Source: Caballeronia sp. SBC1 | Lineage (GTDB): Bacteria > Pseudomonadota > Gammaproteobacteria > Burkholderiales > Burkholderiaceae | Direction: 5' to 3' | NCBI RefSeq assembly: GCF_011493005.1 | Contig: NZ_CP049157.1 | Coordinates: 992,001 to 1,056,000, forward strand | Length of the DNA: 64,000 nucleotides | Notes under the pieces: model-generated | Told to the model about the DNA's origin: nothing | Seen by the model: only the letters and a program-made list of their open reading frames with translations | Database searches by the model: none | Shown: positions 53,844 through 63,069 of the stretch, one piece after another | Position numbering within the stretch: the first letter of the stretch is position 1 | How the letters are laid out: the number at the start of each line of letters is the position of its first letter | Program-made: the position numbers and the translations under genes

Positions 53844-54245
53844 CTACGCGTCCACCGTCCGCGCATTCAGGATGCGCGACAGATTCACCTCAATCCAGTC
53901 TGCCAACGACGTGACCTGGCGCGCGACTTCCTCCCCCAGTGGGGTCAGCCGATAGTCCACATGCGGCGGCACTTCGTCATACGCAGTGCGTATCACAAAA
54001 CCATCGGCGGCCAACCACTGCAGCGTCTGCGCAAGCATCTTTTCGCTCACGCCATCCACCCGGCGGCGCAAATCGCTGAAACGGCAGGTCTGCTCGAGCA
54101 ACACCATCAACACGAGAACACCCCACCGGCTGGTGACATGCTTGAGCACTTCCCGCGATGGGCAATCCGCTGAGAGCAATTCACCGCGACGCACCAGATC
54201 CGACAACGGCACGCCGTCGCGGGCCAAATCAACTTTTGAGTCCAT
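53844..54245 (-). CDS. HxlR family regulator (YtfH/QorR-like)
   Basis: 133 residues of the HxlR winged-helix family: CPSREVLKHVTSRWGVLVLMVLL (blocks CPSREVLKHV and RWGVLVLMVL) with the redox-type N-terminal cysteine, FSDLRRRVDGVSEKMLAQTL in the wing and VDYRLTPLGEEV at the end. Relatives such as YtfH and QorR sense thiol-reactive quinones or disulfides. It diverges from the qorB-like gene as ytfH does from ytfG in E. coli, so it probably represses it. Confidence 0.85.
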   Translation of the reverse strand: MDSKVDLARDGVPLSDLVRRGELLSADCPSREVLKHVTSRWGVLVLMVLLEQTCRFSDLRRRVDGVSEKMLAQTLQWLAADGFVIRTAYDEVPPHVDYRLTPLGEEVARQVTSLADWIEVNLSRILNARTVDA

Positions 54246-54267
54246 GGATACTTACCTCGGCGTACGT

Positions 54268-54284
54268 ACTTACGAAAAGTTAGT
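54268..54284. promoter_or_regulatory. Imperfect inverted repeat ACTTAC-N5-GTTAGT, possible HxlR operator
   Basis: Five of six positions match between the arms. It lies 23 bp from the HxlR start and 49 bp before the reductase ATG, next to GTACGTAC (54263-54270... overlapping the left arm). The position suits an operator controlling both divergent genes. Confidence 0.4.
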
Positions 54285-54333
54285 TTATCCGATACGGTAC
54301 GGTTTCTGTCGCATTCATCCCAGGAGTTTGATC

Positions 54334-55188
54334 ATGATCGTCGTTACCGGAGCCACCGGCCAACTTGGCCGACTTGTTATCAAAGCGTTGTTGAAGACTC
54401 AACCAGCGAGCGAAATTGTTGCCGCCGTACGCAGCCCGGAGAAGGCGGCCGATCTCGCCGCGCTGGGCGTGCAAGTCCGGCGCGCCGACTATAACGAACC
54501 GGCCACGCTCGAGGCTGCCTTCAAGGGCGCGGACAAGTTATTGCTGATTTCATCGAGTGAACTTGGCCAGCGCGCAGTCCAGCATCGCGCCGCAATCGAT
54601 GCCGCGAAACGCAACAGCGTGCAATTGATCGGCTACACCAGCGTGCTGCGCGCCGATACATCGCCGCTGGGACTCGCCGATGAACATCGCGAGACCGAAG
54701 AGGCACTGCGCGCGTCGGGCGTACCGTTCGTTTTGCTACGTAACGGTTGGTACACCGAGAACTACACCCGCAGCCTCGCCCCCGCACTCGAACACGGCGC
54801 GATCCTCGGCAGCGCAGGCGACGGCAAGATTGCCTCGGCGGCACGCGCGGACTATGCGGAAGCGGCAGCGCTGGTGATGACTCGCGACGCCCAGGCGGGA
54901 CGCGTTTATGAGCTGGCCGGCGATTCCGCCTATACCCTCGCCGACCTCGCGGCCGAAGTAACGCGGCAGTCGGGCAAGAAGGTCGAATACCGGAATCTCT
55001 CCGAGGCGGAGTACAAAGCCGCGCTGGTCAGCGTCGGGTTGCCGGAAGTTGTGGCTGCGCTGCTCTCGGACTCGGATACGGGTGCATCGAAGGGCGCACT
55101 CTTCGATGAGAGTCATCAGTTGAGTCAACTCCTTGGCCGGCCGACTACGCCCCTGGCCACCGTGGTGGCCGAAGCGCTCGCTGCGTAA
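54334..55188 (+). CDS. qorB: NAD(P)H:quinone oxidoreductase 2-like protein (QorB/YtfG)
   Basis: 284 residues. It starts with MIVVTGATGQLGRLVIKALL, the atypical SDR/NmrA NADPH-binding motif. The blocks VQVRRADYNEPATL, FKGADKLLLISSSELGQR and VPFVLLRNGWYTENY match E. coli QorB (YtfG) in order and length. It should reduce quinones with NADPH. AGGAG precedes the ATG at 54334. The divergent HxlR gene reproduces the ytfG-ytfH pair, suggesting quinone or electrophile induction. Confidence 0.85.
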   Translation: MIVVTGATGQLGRLVIKALLKTQPASEIVAAVRSPEKAADLAALGVQVRRADYNEPATLEAAFKGADKLLLISSSELGQRAVQHRAAIDAAKRNSVQLIGYTSVLRADTSPLGLADEHRETEEALRASGVPFVLLRNGWYTENYTRSLAPALEHGAILGSAGDGKIASAARADYAEAAALVMTRDAQAGRVYELAGDSAYTLADLAAEVTRQSGKKVEYRNLSEAEYKAALVSVGLPEVVAALLSDSDTGASKGALFDESHQLSQLLGRPTTPLATVVAEALAA

Positions 55189-55553
55189 CGCAATCGCCGC
55201 GGTTTTTTGGTAACTCGTCGTAATGGTGCGTGTGGGTCTCTGACGAGGACCGACGCGCACGATTCGTTCAATGTGACGACAACGTTGCATTGTCCTCATT
55301 GTTCTTCGGCCGCTGAACCTGGAGAACTCTCCCCAGTATCGACATTCGACGCCGCTTCGTTCATAGGCGTCTCCAGATTTCCGTCCCCACCGATCTCATC
55401 CCGACGAGTCATTGGACGTCAAATGACTCGTCGGGGTACGGCCAAACTTCGCCCATATCCGTATACTTATCAGATGTAGCGTTTTTTGTTGTCAAACCGC
55501 CTCTACGCTGGTAGCCTCCCTCCAAGCTATTGAAACGTAAGCATAAATAACTC
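55189..55553. other. Intergenic region between qorB and the recombinase, with a long palindrome
   Basis: About 365 bp. The main element is the near-perfect 36-bp palindrome at 55400-55435. No small gene is supported. Confidence 0.5.
55400..55435. repeat. Near-perfect 36-bp palindrome upstream of the tyrosine recombinase
   Basis: Arms CCCGACGAGTCATT (55400-55413) and its exact complement (55422-55435) flank an 8-bp centre containing the palindrome GACGTC; 17 of 18 base pairs match. There is no T-tract, so it is not a normal terminator. The form is that of a recombinase or partition-type site: long inverted arms with a short central region, 118 bp before the recombinase start. Confidence 0.65.
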
Positions 55554-57500
55554 ATGCCAGCTGCTTTACCTACGTCATCCGTTCGCAATCCCGAGAACCG
55601 CAGCTCAATCAAGCGGCTTACTCGCGAACATTTCGCGCTCTATCGCGGATATCTGGATGGCGTGTCGCTCGAGCAACTGCATGCGACTTACGGCGACGCA
55701 ACCACCGATATCCGAGCGACCCGACGTCTGATCGGCCTGTTGCGCGACACCCTGTCGGGCGCTGCGCGCCGCACCCGCGATGTCGAAGCCACGCATCTTC
55801 TACGCCTGAGACCAGGCAGCATTCCTGACGCACAGCGGCTTGCAACCAGCGAGATGCCGACGCTTGAGACCTATCGGGAATCCGTCGATCCAAACGGTTT
55901 CCATAGTGAAGCCGAATTGCTGGAGCTGTATCAGGCGGAATTTCCCCAGGAAAATAGCCGGAGCGTTGATCGGCGTTCAACCCGGAATGCCCGCCTGCGC
56001 CGGCGTCAGATCGACGCCCTCGCTCGCATGGAGGCCAGTCTGGTCCAGGCCCCGCAGCCGGACCACCCGGTTGCGAGCTGGCTTGAGCCCGCAACTGCAA
56101 GCCGACTTCAGCACACGGGTATCCATACGCTCGCCGATCTCCTCGGATTCATCGAGCAGCGCGGCCATCGCTGGTATGCAAGCGTGGCGCGTGTCGGGCC
56201 AAAGGCGGCTCGCCGGATAGTTGACTGGCTCGTTCTTCACGCGGATTCGCTGCGCCATACGCTGTCCAGACGTGCGCTCACTCCGCGCCGGCGCTTGGCT
56301 CAAGGCGATCCGGCGCTCGTGCGGCCCCGCCAGAACGGCATCGTGCCAATCGAATCTCTTGCTGTACCCGCGGAAATAGACGGGGCGGCCGGTACCAACC
56401 GCGCGCGAAGCCCCGGTTCGCCGTGTTCACTGGAAACAGATTTGCAGGCAATCGATGCTTGGCTTGCCACTCGGCAAGACAGTCCGCACACCGCCCGCGC
56501 CTATCGCCGGGAGGCCGAGCGCCTGCTTCTGTGGGCACTCAACGAAAAGAAAAAGGCGCTATCGTCGTTGGATGGCGCCGACTGCGCGGGGTATATCGGG
56601 ACATTTCTGGGCGATCCGCAGCCAGCGGCCCGCTGGATCGGACGAGCGAAAATCGAGCGAACTCACCTGGATTGGCGACCGTTTGTCGGCGCGCTCTCCA
56701 ATCGCAGCCGGGAAACAGCGCGTGCAATTCTCCACGCGATGGGGCAGTGGCTGGTCGAGCAGAACTATTGGGCGCACAACCCGTTTTCGAGTGCCCCGGC
56801 GGTGGCGATTGGCCCGCGAATTGACGTTTCAGGCCGCTCGCTGAACCATGGGGAGTGGCAGAGCGTGGTCCAGGCGGCCTCTCGTGACCGGTATTCTCAA
56901 CGGGAATTACGCGACTATCTGGCGCTGAATCTTGCCTACTCAACCGGGCTGCGGCGAGCGGAGCTGGCGCATGCAACAACTGGCGGGCTGTTCCGGCCCG
57001 CGCTGGAAAGCGTGTCAGGAAGCAGGCTTGAAAGCACATCAGCCAATGCCTGGCAACTTGCAATCCCCGGAAAAGGCCGTGCGGCGCGAACCATTCCGGT
57101 CCCACAGGCCGTCATGGAATTGATTTTTGAGAGCCTGCGAGCCCGCGGTTTGCCCGGAGACCCCGGCGCTTGTCCGGCCGACACCCCTCTCCTGGCACAT
57201 TTTCGCACCGGCAATTCACTGACGCCCGACGGGATGGGGCAGGTATTCCGACGGCTTTTCTCCTGGGCCGCACTTCTTTCAACACCGCAAAATCTGCTCG
57301 ATTCACGTCGTTGTTTCAATGCGAGCACCCATTGGGTCCGCCACACCCACTCGCATCATGCACTCGAAAGCGGCACAGATTGCCGCGAGGTCCAGTTCCG
57401 CCTCGGTCACGCCAACCTTTCCACGACGCTTCTTTACGTGAAGGCTGGTCGTCGCGGTTCGTTCGCTAACGGTAAAAGCGGCGTTTTGTCGACGCGCTAA
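55554..57500 (+). CDS. Large tyrosine recombinase/integrase with N-terminal DUF3701-like domain
   Basis: 648 residues. The N-terminal ~280 include a DUF3701-like segment (WLEPATASRLQHTGIHTLADLL region, near residue 180). A SAM-like core-binding domain follows (about 295-400, DSPHTARAYRREAERLLLWA) and then the catalytic domain. The active-site set is complete: R467 (TGLRRAE), K507 (PGKGRA), H593 and R596 (HWVRH), H619 (LGHAN) and Y628 (TLLYVK). It sits directly upstream of parA-parB-rep, not at the edge of a phage or island, so it may resolve replicon dimers instead of integrating DNA. It could also be the relic of an integrative element that brought the cassette. Confidence 0.85.
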   Translation: MPAALPTSSVRNPENRSSIKRLTREHFALYRGYLDGVSLEQLHATYGDATTDIRATRRLIGLLRDTLSGAARRTRDVEATHLLRLRPGSIPDAQRLATSEMPTLETYRESVDPNGFHSEAELLELYQAEFPQENSRSVDRRSTRNARLRRRQIDALARMEASLVQAPQPDHPVASWLEPATASRLQHTGIHTLADLLGFIEQRGHRWYASVARVGPKAARRIVDWLVLHADSLRHTLSRRALTPRRRLAQGDPALVRPRQNGIVPIESLAVPAEIDGAAGTNRARSPGSPCSLETDLQAIDAWLATRQDSPHTARAYRREAERLLLWALNEKKKALSSLDGADCAGYIGTFLGDPQPAARWIGRAKIERTHLDWRPFVGALSNRSRETARAILHAMGQWLVEQNYWAHNPFSSAPAVAIGPRIDVSGRSLNHGEWQSVVQAASRDRYSQRELRDYLALNLAYSTGLRRAELAHATTGGLFRPALESVSGSRLESTSANAWQLAIPGKGRAARTIPVPQAVMELIFESLRARGLPGDPGACPADTPLLAHFRTGNSLTPDGMGQVFRRLFSWAALLSTPQNLLDSRRCFNASTHWVRHTHSHHALESGTDCREVQFRLGHANLSTTLLYVKAGRRGSFANGKSGVLSTR

Positions 57501-57685
57501 CAGCAAGAAATTCCTCGCTGACGCTTGAATCTACAGACCTAAAGCGTCGCAACACCCCCGATTTCCCTCAAGTCTTTTCTCAACTTTTTCCTCGAAGCCC
57601 AACAACCACGTGCCTTTGCGGCTACCCGGTCCGGCAAAGTTTACTTGCGTTTACTCCGTATACCTCTTAGTCTTCGGTTACCGTC

Positions 57686-57727
57686 GGTTCTACCTTTTAA
57701 GGGTGAATCAACGTTTTTGGTAGAACC
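57686..57727. promoter_or_regulatory. Inverted repeat GGTTCTACC-N24-GGTAGAACC upstream of parA
   Basis: Perfect 9-bp arms at 57686-57694 and 57719-57727; the right arm ends 23 bp before the parA start. The small palindrome CGGTTACCG (57675-57683) lies next to the left arm. ParA proteins with an N-terminal HTH usually repress their own operon, so this is a likely operator. Confidence 0.5.
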
Positions 57728-57750
57728 AGAGCCACCGGGAAGAAGAACGC

Positions 57751-58947
57751 ATGGATATTAACCTTTCGACGCCACCCATTGAGGTGACGCCGGACGACCT
57801 CGTCAATTTGGCGGCTCGCTCCGCGAAAATGCTCGAGCGAATTCGCACTCAAATGCTCCAGCCGTTCCCACGGAAGGTTGCCCCGGCGTTCCCGAGCGGC
57901 AAACTGCAGGAACTGTGCGGCATCGACAAAGCCCGCTTCTCCTATCTGATCAAGAAAGGAGAACTGCCTCAAGGCACTCAGGAGAAGCCTGGGGCCGCGC
58001 GGCAGTTTACGCTCGCCGAAACCATTGAATGGGTCAAGGCGGAACGCAAGCCAAGACAACGTCCGCCTGGGAAAGACGGGAAAGTCATCGCAATCGGCAA
58101 CTTCAAGGGCGGCGTCACCAAGACCACGACGTCCATGGTGCTGGCGCAAGGCTTGTCGTTGCGCCACGGCCGGCGCGTCCTCCATATAGATATGGACCCG
58201 CAGGGCAGTGCGACCACGCTGTACGGGATCAACCCGCACGCGGAAATCAATGGCGACCAGACTATTTTGCCCTTGATCGAGGCTTACGTCAGCGGCGAAA
58301 CCTTCGACATGAAGCATTTGCCAATGCAGACGTATTGGGAAAACCTTGACCTGATCCCGTCATCCACGGATCTGTTCAACGCCGAATTCATGCTCCCGGC
58401 GCGCGTTCACGCGTCGCCGAGTGCAAAGTTCTGGAACGTGCTGAACGACGGGCTCAAGGAACTCAAGCACGAGTACGACTACATCATCATCGACACCGCG
58501 CCCACGTTGAGTTACCTGACCATCAATGCGCTTTTCGCGGCGGACGGGGTCATTGTGCCGGTGATGCCGGACACGCTCTCGTTCGCGTCAATGGTCCAGT
58601 TCTGGTCGCTTTTCTCCGACATGGTCTCCGGCATGAAGCAGTTCGGGGAGTCAGCGGATGAAGCCAAGGTGTTCGACTTCATCGACATCCTGGTGACGCG
58701 TATGCCGAACAAGGCGAATGCGTCCATTGTTCGCGACTGGGTCATTACGACTTATGGCGAGCGCGTTTTGCCGGTCGAGATCCCGGAAACGGACCTTGCC
58801 CGGACGACCACCAACGATTTTTCAACGGTGTACGACTTCCCGAATTACGACGGCAATGCCGCTACGCTTCGACGAATCCGCGTGCCGTATGACCAGGTTG
58901 TTGATCTGATCGACAGCAAGGTTTGTTACCTCTGGGACAAGGAGTAA
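57751..58947 (+). CDS. parA: ParA-type partition ATPase with N-terminal HTH
   Basis: 398 residues, type Ia. The N-terminal ~115 residues carry a MerR-like HTH (LQELCGIDKARFSYLIKKGELP). The deviant Walker A motif is FKGGVTKTTT, with signature lysine K119 and catalytic K124. Walker A' lies in HIDMDPQGSAT and Walker B in YIIIDTAPTLSYL. It drives segregation of this replicon together with ParB and probably represses its own promoter. It starts 250 bp after the recombinase and is followed 2 bp later by parB. Confidence 0.9.
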   Translation: MDINLSTPPIEVTPDDLVNLAARSAKMLERIRTQMLQPFPRKVAPAFPSGKLQELCGIDKARFSYLIKKGELPQGTQEKPGAARQFTLAETIEWVKAERKPRQRPPGKDGKVIAIGNFKGGVTKTTTSMVLAQGLSLRHGRRVLHIDMDPQGSATTLYGINPHAEINGDQTILPLIEAYVSGETFDMKHLPMQTYWENLDLIPSSTDLFNAEFMLPARVHASPSAKFWNVLNDGLKELKHEYDYIIIDTAPTLSYLTINALFAADGVIVPVMPDTLSFASMVQFWSLFSDMVSGMKQFGESADEAKVFDFIDILVTRMPNKANASIVRDWVITTYGERVLPVEIPETDLARTTTNDFSTVYDFPNYDGNAATLRRIRVPYDQVVDLIDSKVCYLWDKE

Positions 58948-58949
58948 GC

Positions 58950-59912
58950 ATGTCTACAGCAGCGAAACAAAAGGCAAAGGCAGCAGGTATTCGGCTAGAC
59001 GACGATGGTATTGATACGCCTTCGGAACCGGTCGCGCCTCGCACCGCGCCTGGGCAGTTGATCGGTCTTCAAGGGCGGGTTCACAGCCAGCAGGCTGAAA
59101 TTGACAAGCTGAAACGGGCACTGGAGCAGCGTGCGCCCGGCAAACTGCCGCTGGACAAGCTTCACGAGATCCCGGGCCGTCGTCGACGCCTTACGCCGAC
59201 AGAGTACGCCGAACTTAAAGCGAACCTGACCACATATCCGCTCGCCCAGCCTATTACGGTGCGCGAGCGCCATGACGGCGAGTACGACATCGTGGCCGGT
59301 CATAACCGGGCTTCGGTGTATCGCGAGCTGGGTCGCACCGAGATTGACGGCATTGTGCTGGACATCGACGCGTCGATGGTCGAGTACGCCGCGTTCTTCT
59401 CGAATCTCTTATCACCTACTCTTTCGGACTTTGAGAAATTCTGGGGCTTCAAATCGCTTCAGGACTCAACGGGGATTACGAAAGAGGATTTGGCGAAGGC
59501 TGCCGGCATTAGCGACTCGCACGTCGGGCGAATCATGAAGTTCGATCTGCTGCCTGACGAGTCCAAGGAATTATTGGCGACTCGGCCTGAGCGCCTGGGA
59601 AGTAATGCAGCCGAGCAAATGGCCAAGGCGGTGGCGGAGGGTCGGGAAGACAAGGTGAAGGCCGCAATCGAGCGGCTGTTGGCGGATGACGCATACACCC
59701 AGGCGCAAGCGGTAGCGGCAACGAAGCCGGACCGGGCGCCCCGCGAGAAGCACGAACCCTTGGTTGTCAAACGCGGAGCCAAGAAGGTTTGTCAGATCTC
59801 GGCTCGAAACGGAGTGGTCGGGGTCTCGTTCTCAGGTAAAGCTGCTGACGAAGCCGAGCAATGGGCAGAAAAAATTCACGCGTTCATTGAGTCGGAACTC
59901 GAAAAGCAGTGA
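58950..59912 (+). CDS. parB: ParB-type centromere-binding protein
   Basis: 320 residues from ATG 58950, with GGAG just upstream. An N-terminal ParA-interaction/linker region with a coiled segment (HSQQAEIDKLKRALEQ, about 48-63) is followed by a ParB/Srx nuclease-like domain with RRRLTPTEYAEL and VAGHNRASVYRELG, then the HTH TKEDLAKAAGISDSHVGRIMKF (about 172-193). GHNRAS replaces the GERRxxA-type motif of chromosomal ParB. It binds parS, probably the repeats just downstream. Confidence 0.88.
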   Translation: MSTAAKQKAKAAGIRLDDDGIDTPSEPVAPRTAPGQLIGLQGRVHSQQAEIDKLKRALEQRAPGKLPLDKLHEIPGRRRRLTPTEYAELKANLTTYPLAQPITVRERHDGEYDIVAGHNRASVYRELGRTEIDGIVLDIDASMVEYAAFFSNLLSPTLSDFEKFWGFKSLQDSTGITKEDLAKAAGISDSHVGRIMKFDLLPDESKELLATRPERLGSNAAEQMAKAVAEGREDKVKAAIERLLADDAYTQAQAVAATKPDRAPREKHEPLVVKRGAKKVCQISARNGVVGVSFSGKAADEAEQWAEKIHAFIESELEKQ

Positions 59913-60032
59913 TCCCTAGTAGGGAACTGCTTTAAATCAATGACTTAGCGCGTAGCACATCAGTACCCTGAAGTCCCGGATCGAGATTCAGGACTTCCCT
60001 AATAGGGAACCTTTAAAAATCATGGACTTAGC
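59913..60032. repeat. Two parS-like repeats downstream of parB
   Basis: Two related ~36-bp units, 59913-59948 and 59996-60032. Each begins with a palindrome (TCCCTAgTAGGGA; TTCCCTAaTAGGGAA) and continues with a conserved tail of the pattern AAC, TTAAA, TCA, GACTTAGC. They start one base after the parB stop. A palindrome repeated beside parAB is what a centromere looks like; a replication iteron is the alternative. Confidence 0.65.
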
Positions 60033-60078
60033 CAAACGACCGAGAACGATCATGAACTGATTTCAATGCAGGAAAAAC

Positions 60079-60108
60079 AAAAGCCTTCGGCGGGAACCGA
60101 AGGCTTTT
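60079..60108. terminator. Strong hairpin between parB and the replication initiator gene
   Basis: A perfect 12-bp stem, AAAAGCCTTCGG with CCGAAGGCTTTT, closes a 6-nt loop. The A and T ends make it a bidirectional intrinsic terminator. It separates parAB from rep transcription. Confidence 0.8.
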
Positions 60109-60250
60109 GAGTAACCGGGCTTCGCTGTCGCTTGCCCACCGCTGCATTTCTCCGACGGAAATCGGATAAAGGCCCAACACCTCGAAGTGTAGCGGATAGC
60201 GATCGGCAGTCAAGCGTTTCTCTTCCATTTTGAAGAAATGGACGTGTGAC

Positions 60251-61603
60251 ATGCTTATCGCGCAACTTTCCGTTGCTGGCGAGGGGGACGTGTACCCTCT
60301 TCCACCCTCCGACGACTCAGTCGATACCGACCAAACCGCGCTGGATGAATTTCTCGCCGGTCAATCAAATCTCCCTTGGGTCGTATTCCGGGCCGCGCAT
60401 CGTGCGGCGAACTTTCCGGCACTCCCTGCTCGCGCTCGCGCCGTGCTGGCCGCACTTGCACGCACCGTTGACGCCAACCGTCCATACGCCGCCATATTCG
60501 CCCGCCGCGAGCTTTTGACCGGGCGTGCCATGCAATCGATGCGCACGTTCTATCGAAGCCTGGACGATCTCGAAGCAGCCGGCCTGATCGAGCGCGTGCC
60601 GCAGAAGCGCTTCGGGACCGCTGGCTTGTTTGGGCGCGCCTATTTGCACCTCACGGAGAAATCCGCCATCGTCCTCGGGTATATGTCTCAGGCTTGCGGA
60701 ACTCAGGCTTCTGAATCTCCGTTTTCCGAAGGTTCGGCTTCCCCTACGCAATCTTCGGCTCGCCAGCTCGCTGCTGGTCAATCCGCTCATTTAACTTCGC
60801 CGGACGACGGGAAACTCAGCGCACCTGCCCATTCATTTACCTCTCCGTGTGTCACGGTGGCAGACGGAGCTATATATAAGGATCTATTCCCTAAGAATCA
60901 AAAGAGACAACCAGGAGAGCTCCCAGTGGATCTCCAGCGCTTGCTGAGTTTGGGTTTTCGTCAATTTTTGATTTTTAAACTCATGCGAGAAGCGAAGGCG
61001 CAGGCAAAGCTGCTCTCCGACGTAGTTGAAGCCACCTGGGAGCACTTGCGAAATGCGAAGCGCCCGATAAGCTATCTTCGCGCCCTGCTCCGGTCCCCGG
61101 TTGATTTTGGACATCAGATACGTGCCAAGCGACTCGCCGCAGAACGACTGGCCGAAGAGAAGGCACGCGCCGCGAGTATCGACGCCGCCGTGCTCCAGTG
61201 TGCTGGACACGTGTTTATCGATATTGCCAACACCCGCCTCATCACGGTCTCCAGCACAGCCGACTCGATCATCGTCCACGATTACCGGGAAGCAAGGCCA
61301 CGCGTCTCCACCGGCCAGTGGGCAGCCGCGTTCGTCGCTGCGCTGAACGCAAGGGAGGTCGTCCGAGCAACGTCCGATCAGGTCACTGCATTCCAATTGA
61401 AGTGCGACAACAACCATGCCGTTCAGCCCAAGGCTACGGCGTCAACCGGACATGCCATGCCGCGAACAAGGACATCAACGATCAACGATCGCCTCAGCGA
61501 GATGAAGAAGATGCTCCGGGCTTCATGTGCCGGCGTCTCCTTGGATTCTCGTGATACACGGCTTGACGGGAGTTCCGGGCGAAGTTCTAAGGTAAGCAGT
61601 TAA
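60251..61603 (+). CDS. Replication initiation protein of the secondary replicon
   Basis: About 450 residues. The N-terminal half (about 40-150: WVVFRAAHRAANFPALPAR, then MQSMRTFYRSLDDLEAAGLIER and FGRAYLHLTE) looks like a winged-helix replication initiator. The middle ~80 residues are Ser/Gln-rich and probably a linker; the C-terminal part contains a helical region (LLSLGFRQFLIFKLMREAKAQ, in blocks) and a basic tail. It resembles the Rep proteins encoded beside parAB on Burkholderiaceae second chromosomes and megaplasmids. ATG 60251 is preferred; a TTG at 60230 is possible. Identification rests partly on context. Confidence 0.7.
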   Translation: MLIAQLSVAGEGDVYPLPPSDDSVDTDQTALDEFLAGQSNLPWVVFRAAHRAANFPALPARARAVLAALARTVDANRPYAAIFARRELLTGRAMQSMRTFYRSLDDLEAAGLIERVPQKRFGTAGLFGRAYLHLTEKSAIVLGYMSQACGTQASESPFSEGSASPTQSSARQLAAGQSAHLTSPDDGKLSAPAHSFTSPCVTVADGAIYKDLFPKNQKRQPGELPVDLQRLLSLGFRQFLIFKLMREAKAQAKLLSDVVEATWEHLRNAKRPISYLRALLRSPVDFGHQIRAKRLAAERLAEEKARAASIDAAVLQCAGHVFIDIANTRLITVSSTADSIIVHDYREARPRVSTGQWAAAFVAALNAREVVRATSDQVTAFQLKCDNNHAVQPKATASTGHAMPRTRTSTINDRLSEMKKMLRASCAGVSLDSRDTRLDGSSGRSSKVSS

Positions 61604-62371
61604 TTGCGCGCTTCAGTCCGTTTTCGCGGAGTGATGGGCGTGGGACGCTCTCCGTAATCGCTGGACGATGGACGCTGATCGATCTGCATGACGTACGCAT
61701 ATCGGGACGTGAATGGCATCGGGATCCCCTTAAGAACCCGACCCACCGTATTCCCCGTCACTGGTTGCAAGCGCACGCGTGTCGAGTTATTTCCCGGGCA
61801 AATATCAAGTCGCTCATGCCGCTGGATGCGGCGAAATACGACAACCCCCTTAGAAACCCGATCGAACCGAACGAACCTCCCAGGTACGCTGCGGAGGAAC
61901 CGGGCTCTATGGTCAGTTTGATAGCATTTGCTCAGTCGCAACTAACGGTCAGTTGCTTGCGCATCTGCTTTCATCACGGGCAGAGCCCGATAGCGAGTCG
62001 GGTGACACCACCCGCTTCCAAAAAGGGTGCGCCCCGTCACTCGTAAAATCGCTCACGAGGGGATGCACCGTATGGTCGGTCAGCGAACTTCCGCCCACGA
62101 AAGCGTGAACCGGTGGACACATCCTGCTTCGAACCCAAATCGTATGATCAAAAAACCACCTCCAAAGGAGCGCATAACTACGGCGTCCAGCAGCCCCAGA
62201 GTCATCGATTATTGCAAGCACCTATGTCCGACAATCATTCAATCGGATAGGCTCATCGCAAGTCCCGGACACCTCGCCTCAACAGCGCAAAGCTGGCCTT
62301 CAGATCATCCTTTTTGACAGGGTGCATCAAGTATCATGCCGACGTGATCTTTGTCGGACGGGAATACAATA
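61604..62371. other. Long non-coding stretch downstream of rep, possible origin region
   Basis: About 770 bp without a credible gene. It contains two near-identical 16-mers exactly 120 bp apart (CCCCTTAAGAACCCGA at 61726 and CCCCTTAGAAACCCGA at 61846). I found no perfect DnaA box by eye. Position after rep makes it a candidate origin; several open frames here look fortuitous. Confidence 0.4.
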
Positions 62372-63052
62372 ATGACAACCGAAATGGGGTTGGTGCGGCC
62401 GGAAACGCTGCGCCATCAGGTGGAAAATGCGCTTCGACAGGCCATCATGTCCGGTCGCTTCGCACCGGGCGCGCGGCTCATCGAGCGTGAATTGTGTGAG
62501 ACGCTAGGCGTCAGCCGGACATCAGTTCGCGAGGCATTGCGCCGACTGGAAGCCGAAAAGCTCGTACGCAGCGTGCCGCACAAGGGGCCAGTCGTCGCGA
62601 TCATGTCGAAGCAGGAGGCAACTGAGTTGTATGCTATCCGAGGGTTGCTCGAAGGTTTCGCGGCCGGAGAATTTGCTCGACTTGCGGACGACGAGGCCAT
62701 CGCGCAGTTCGGCGAAAAAGCAGAAGTGCTACGCGCGCAAGCGTTGGCCAACGATCAAGCGGGCGTGCTCAAGGCCAAGACCGAGCTCTATGATGTATTG
62801 CTCGATAACTGTGGCAATGCACTGGTGAAAGAGATATTGGCGGGCTTGTATTCGAGGGTCAACCTGCTGCGAGTGACTTCGTTGATGCATCCGGACCGCC
62901 TTCCAACCAGCCTTCGTGAAATCGACAAATTGTTCAAGGCATTGCAAGCGCGGGATTCGGAAGGTGCGGGAGCAGCCGCGCGACTGCATGTGGCAAATGC
63001 GGAGAAAGCGGCAATGCGGACGCTCAACGAAACGGCGGACGAGCAGGTATAA
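62372..63052 (+). CDS. FCD-domain GntR family transcriptional regulator
   Basis: 226 residues from ATG 62372. The winged helix (about 10-75) has ALRQAIMSGRFAPGARL and TLGVSRTSVREALRRLE; the FCD domain (about 85-215) has ELYAIRGLLEGFAAGEFAR and the C-terminal RLHVANAEKAAMRTL. An in-frame TTG at 62351 would add seven residues. The gene it controls is not in view: an IS element begins about 20 bp after its stop and may have separated it from its target. Confidence 0.82.
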   Translation: MTTEMGLVRPETLRHQVENALRQAIMSGRFAPGARLIERELCETLGVSRTSVREALRRLEAEKLVRSVPHKGPVVAIMSKQEATELYAIRGLLEGFAAGEFARLADDEAIAQFGEKAEVLRAQALANDQAGVLKAKTELYDVLLDNCGNALVKEILAGLYSRVNLLRVTSLMHPDRLPTSLREIDKLFKALQARDSEGAGAAARLHVANAEKAAMRTLNETADEQV

Positions 63053-63069
63053 AGTGCGCGGGTTAAAAG

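Noticed and set aside
55400..55435. The long palindrome as a terminator for qorB
   Set aside because: No T-tract follows on either side and it lies over 200 bp after the stop; a recombination or protein-binding site fits better.
61765..62046. 93-codon frame after rep
   Set aside because: No ribosome-binding site, no family features, and odd composition; the area is better treated as non-coding.
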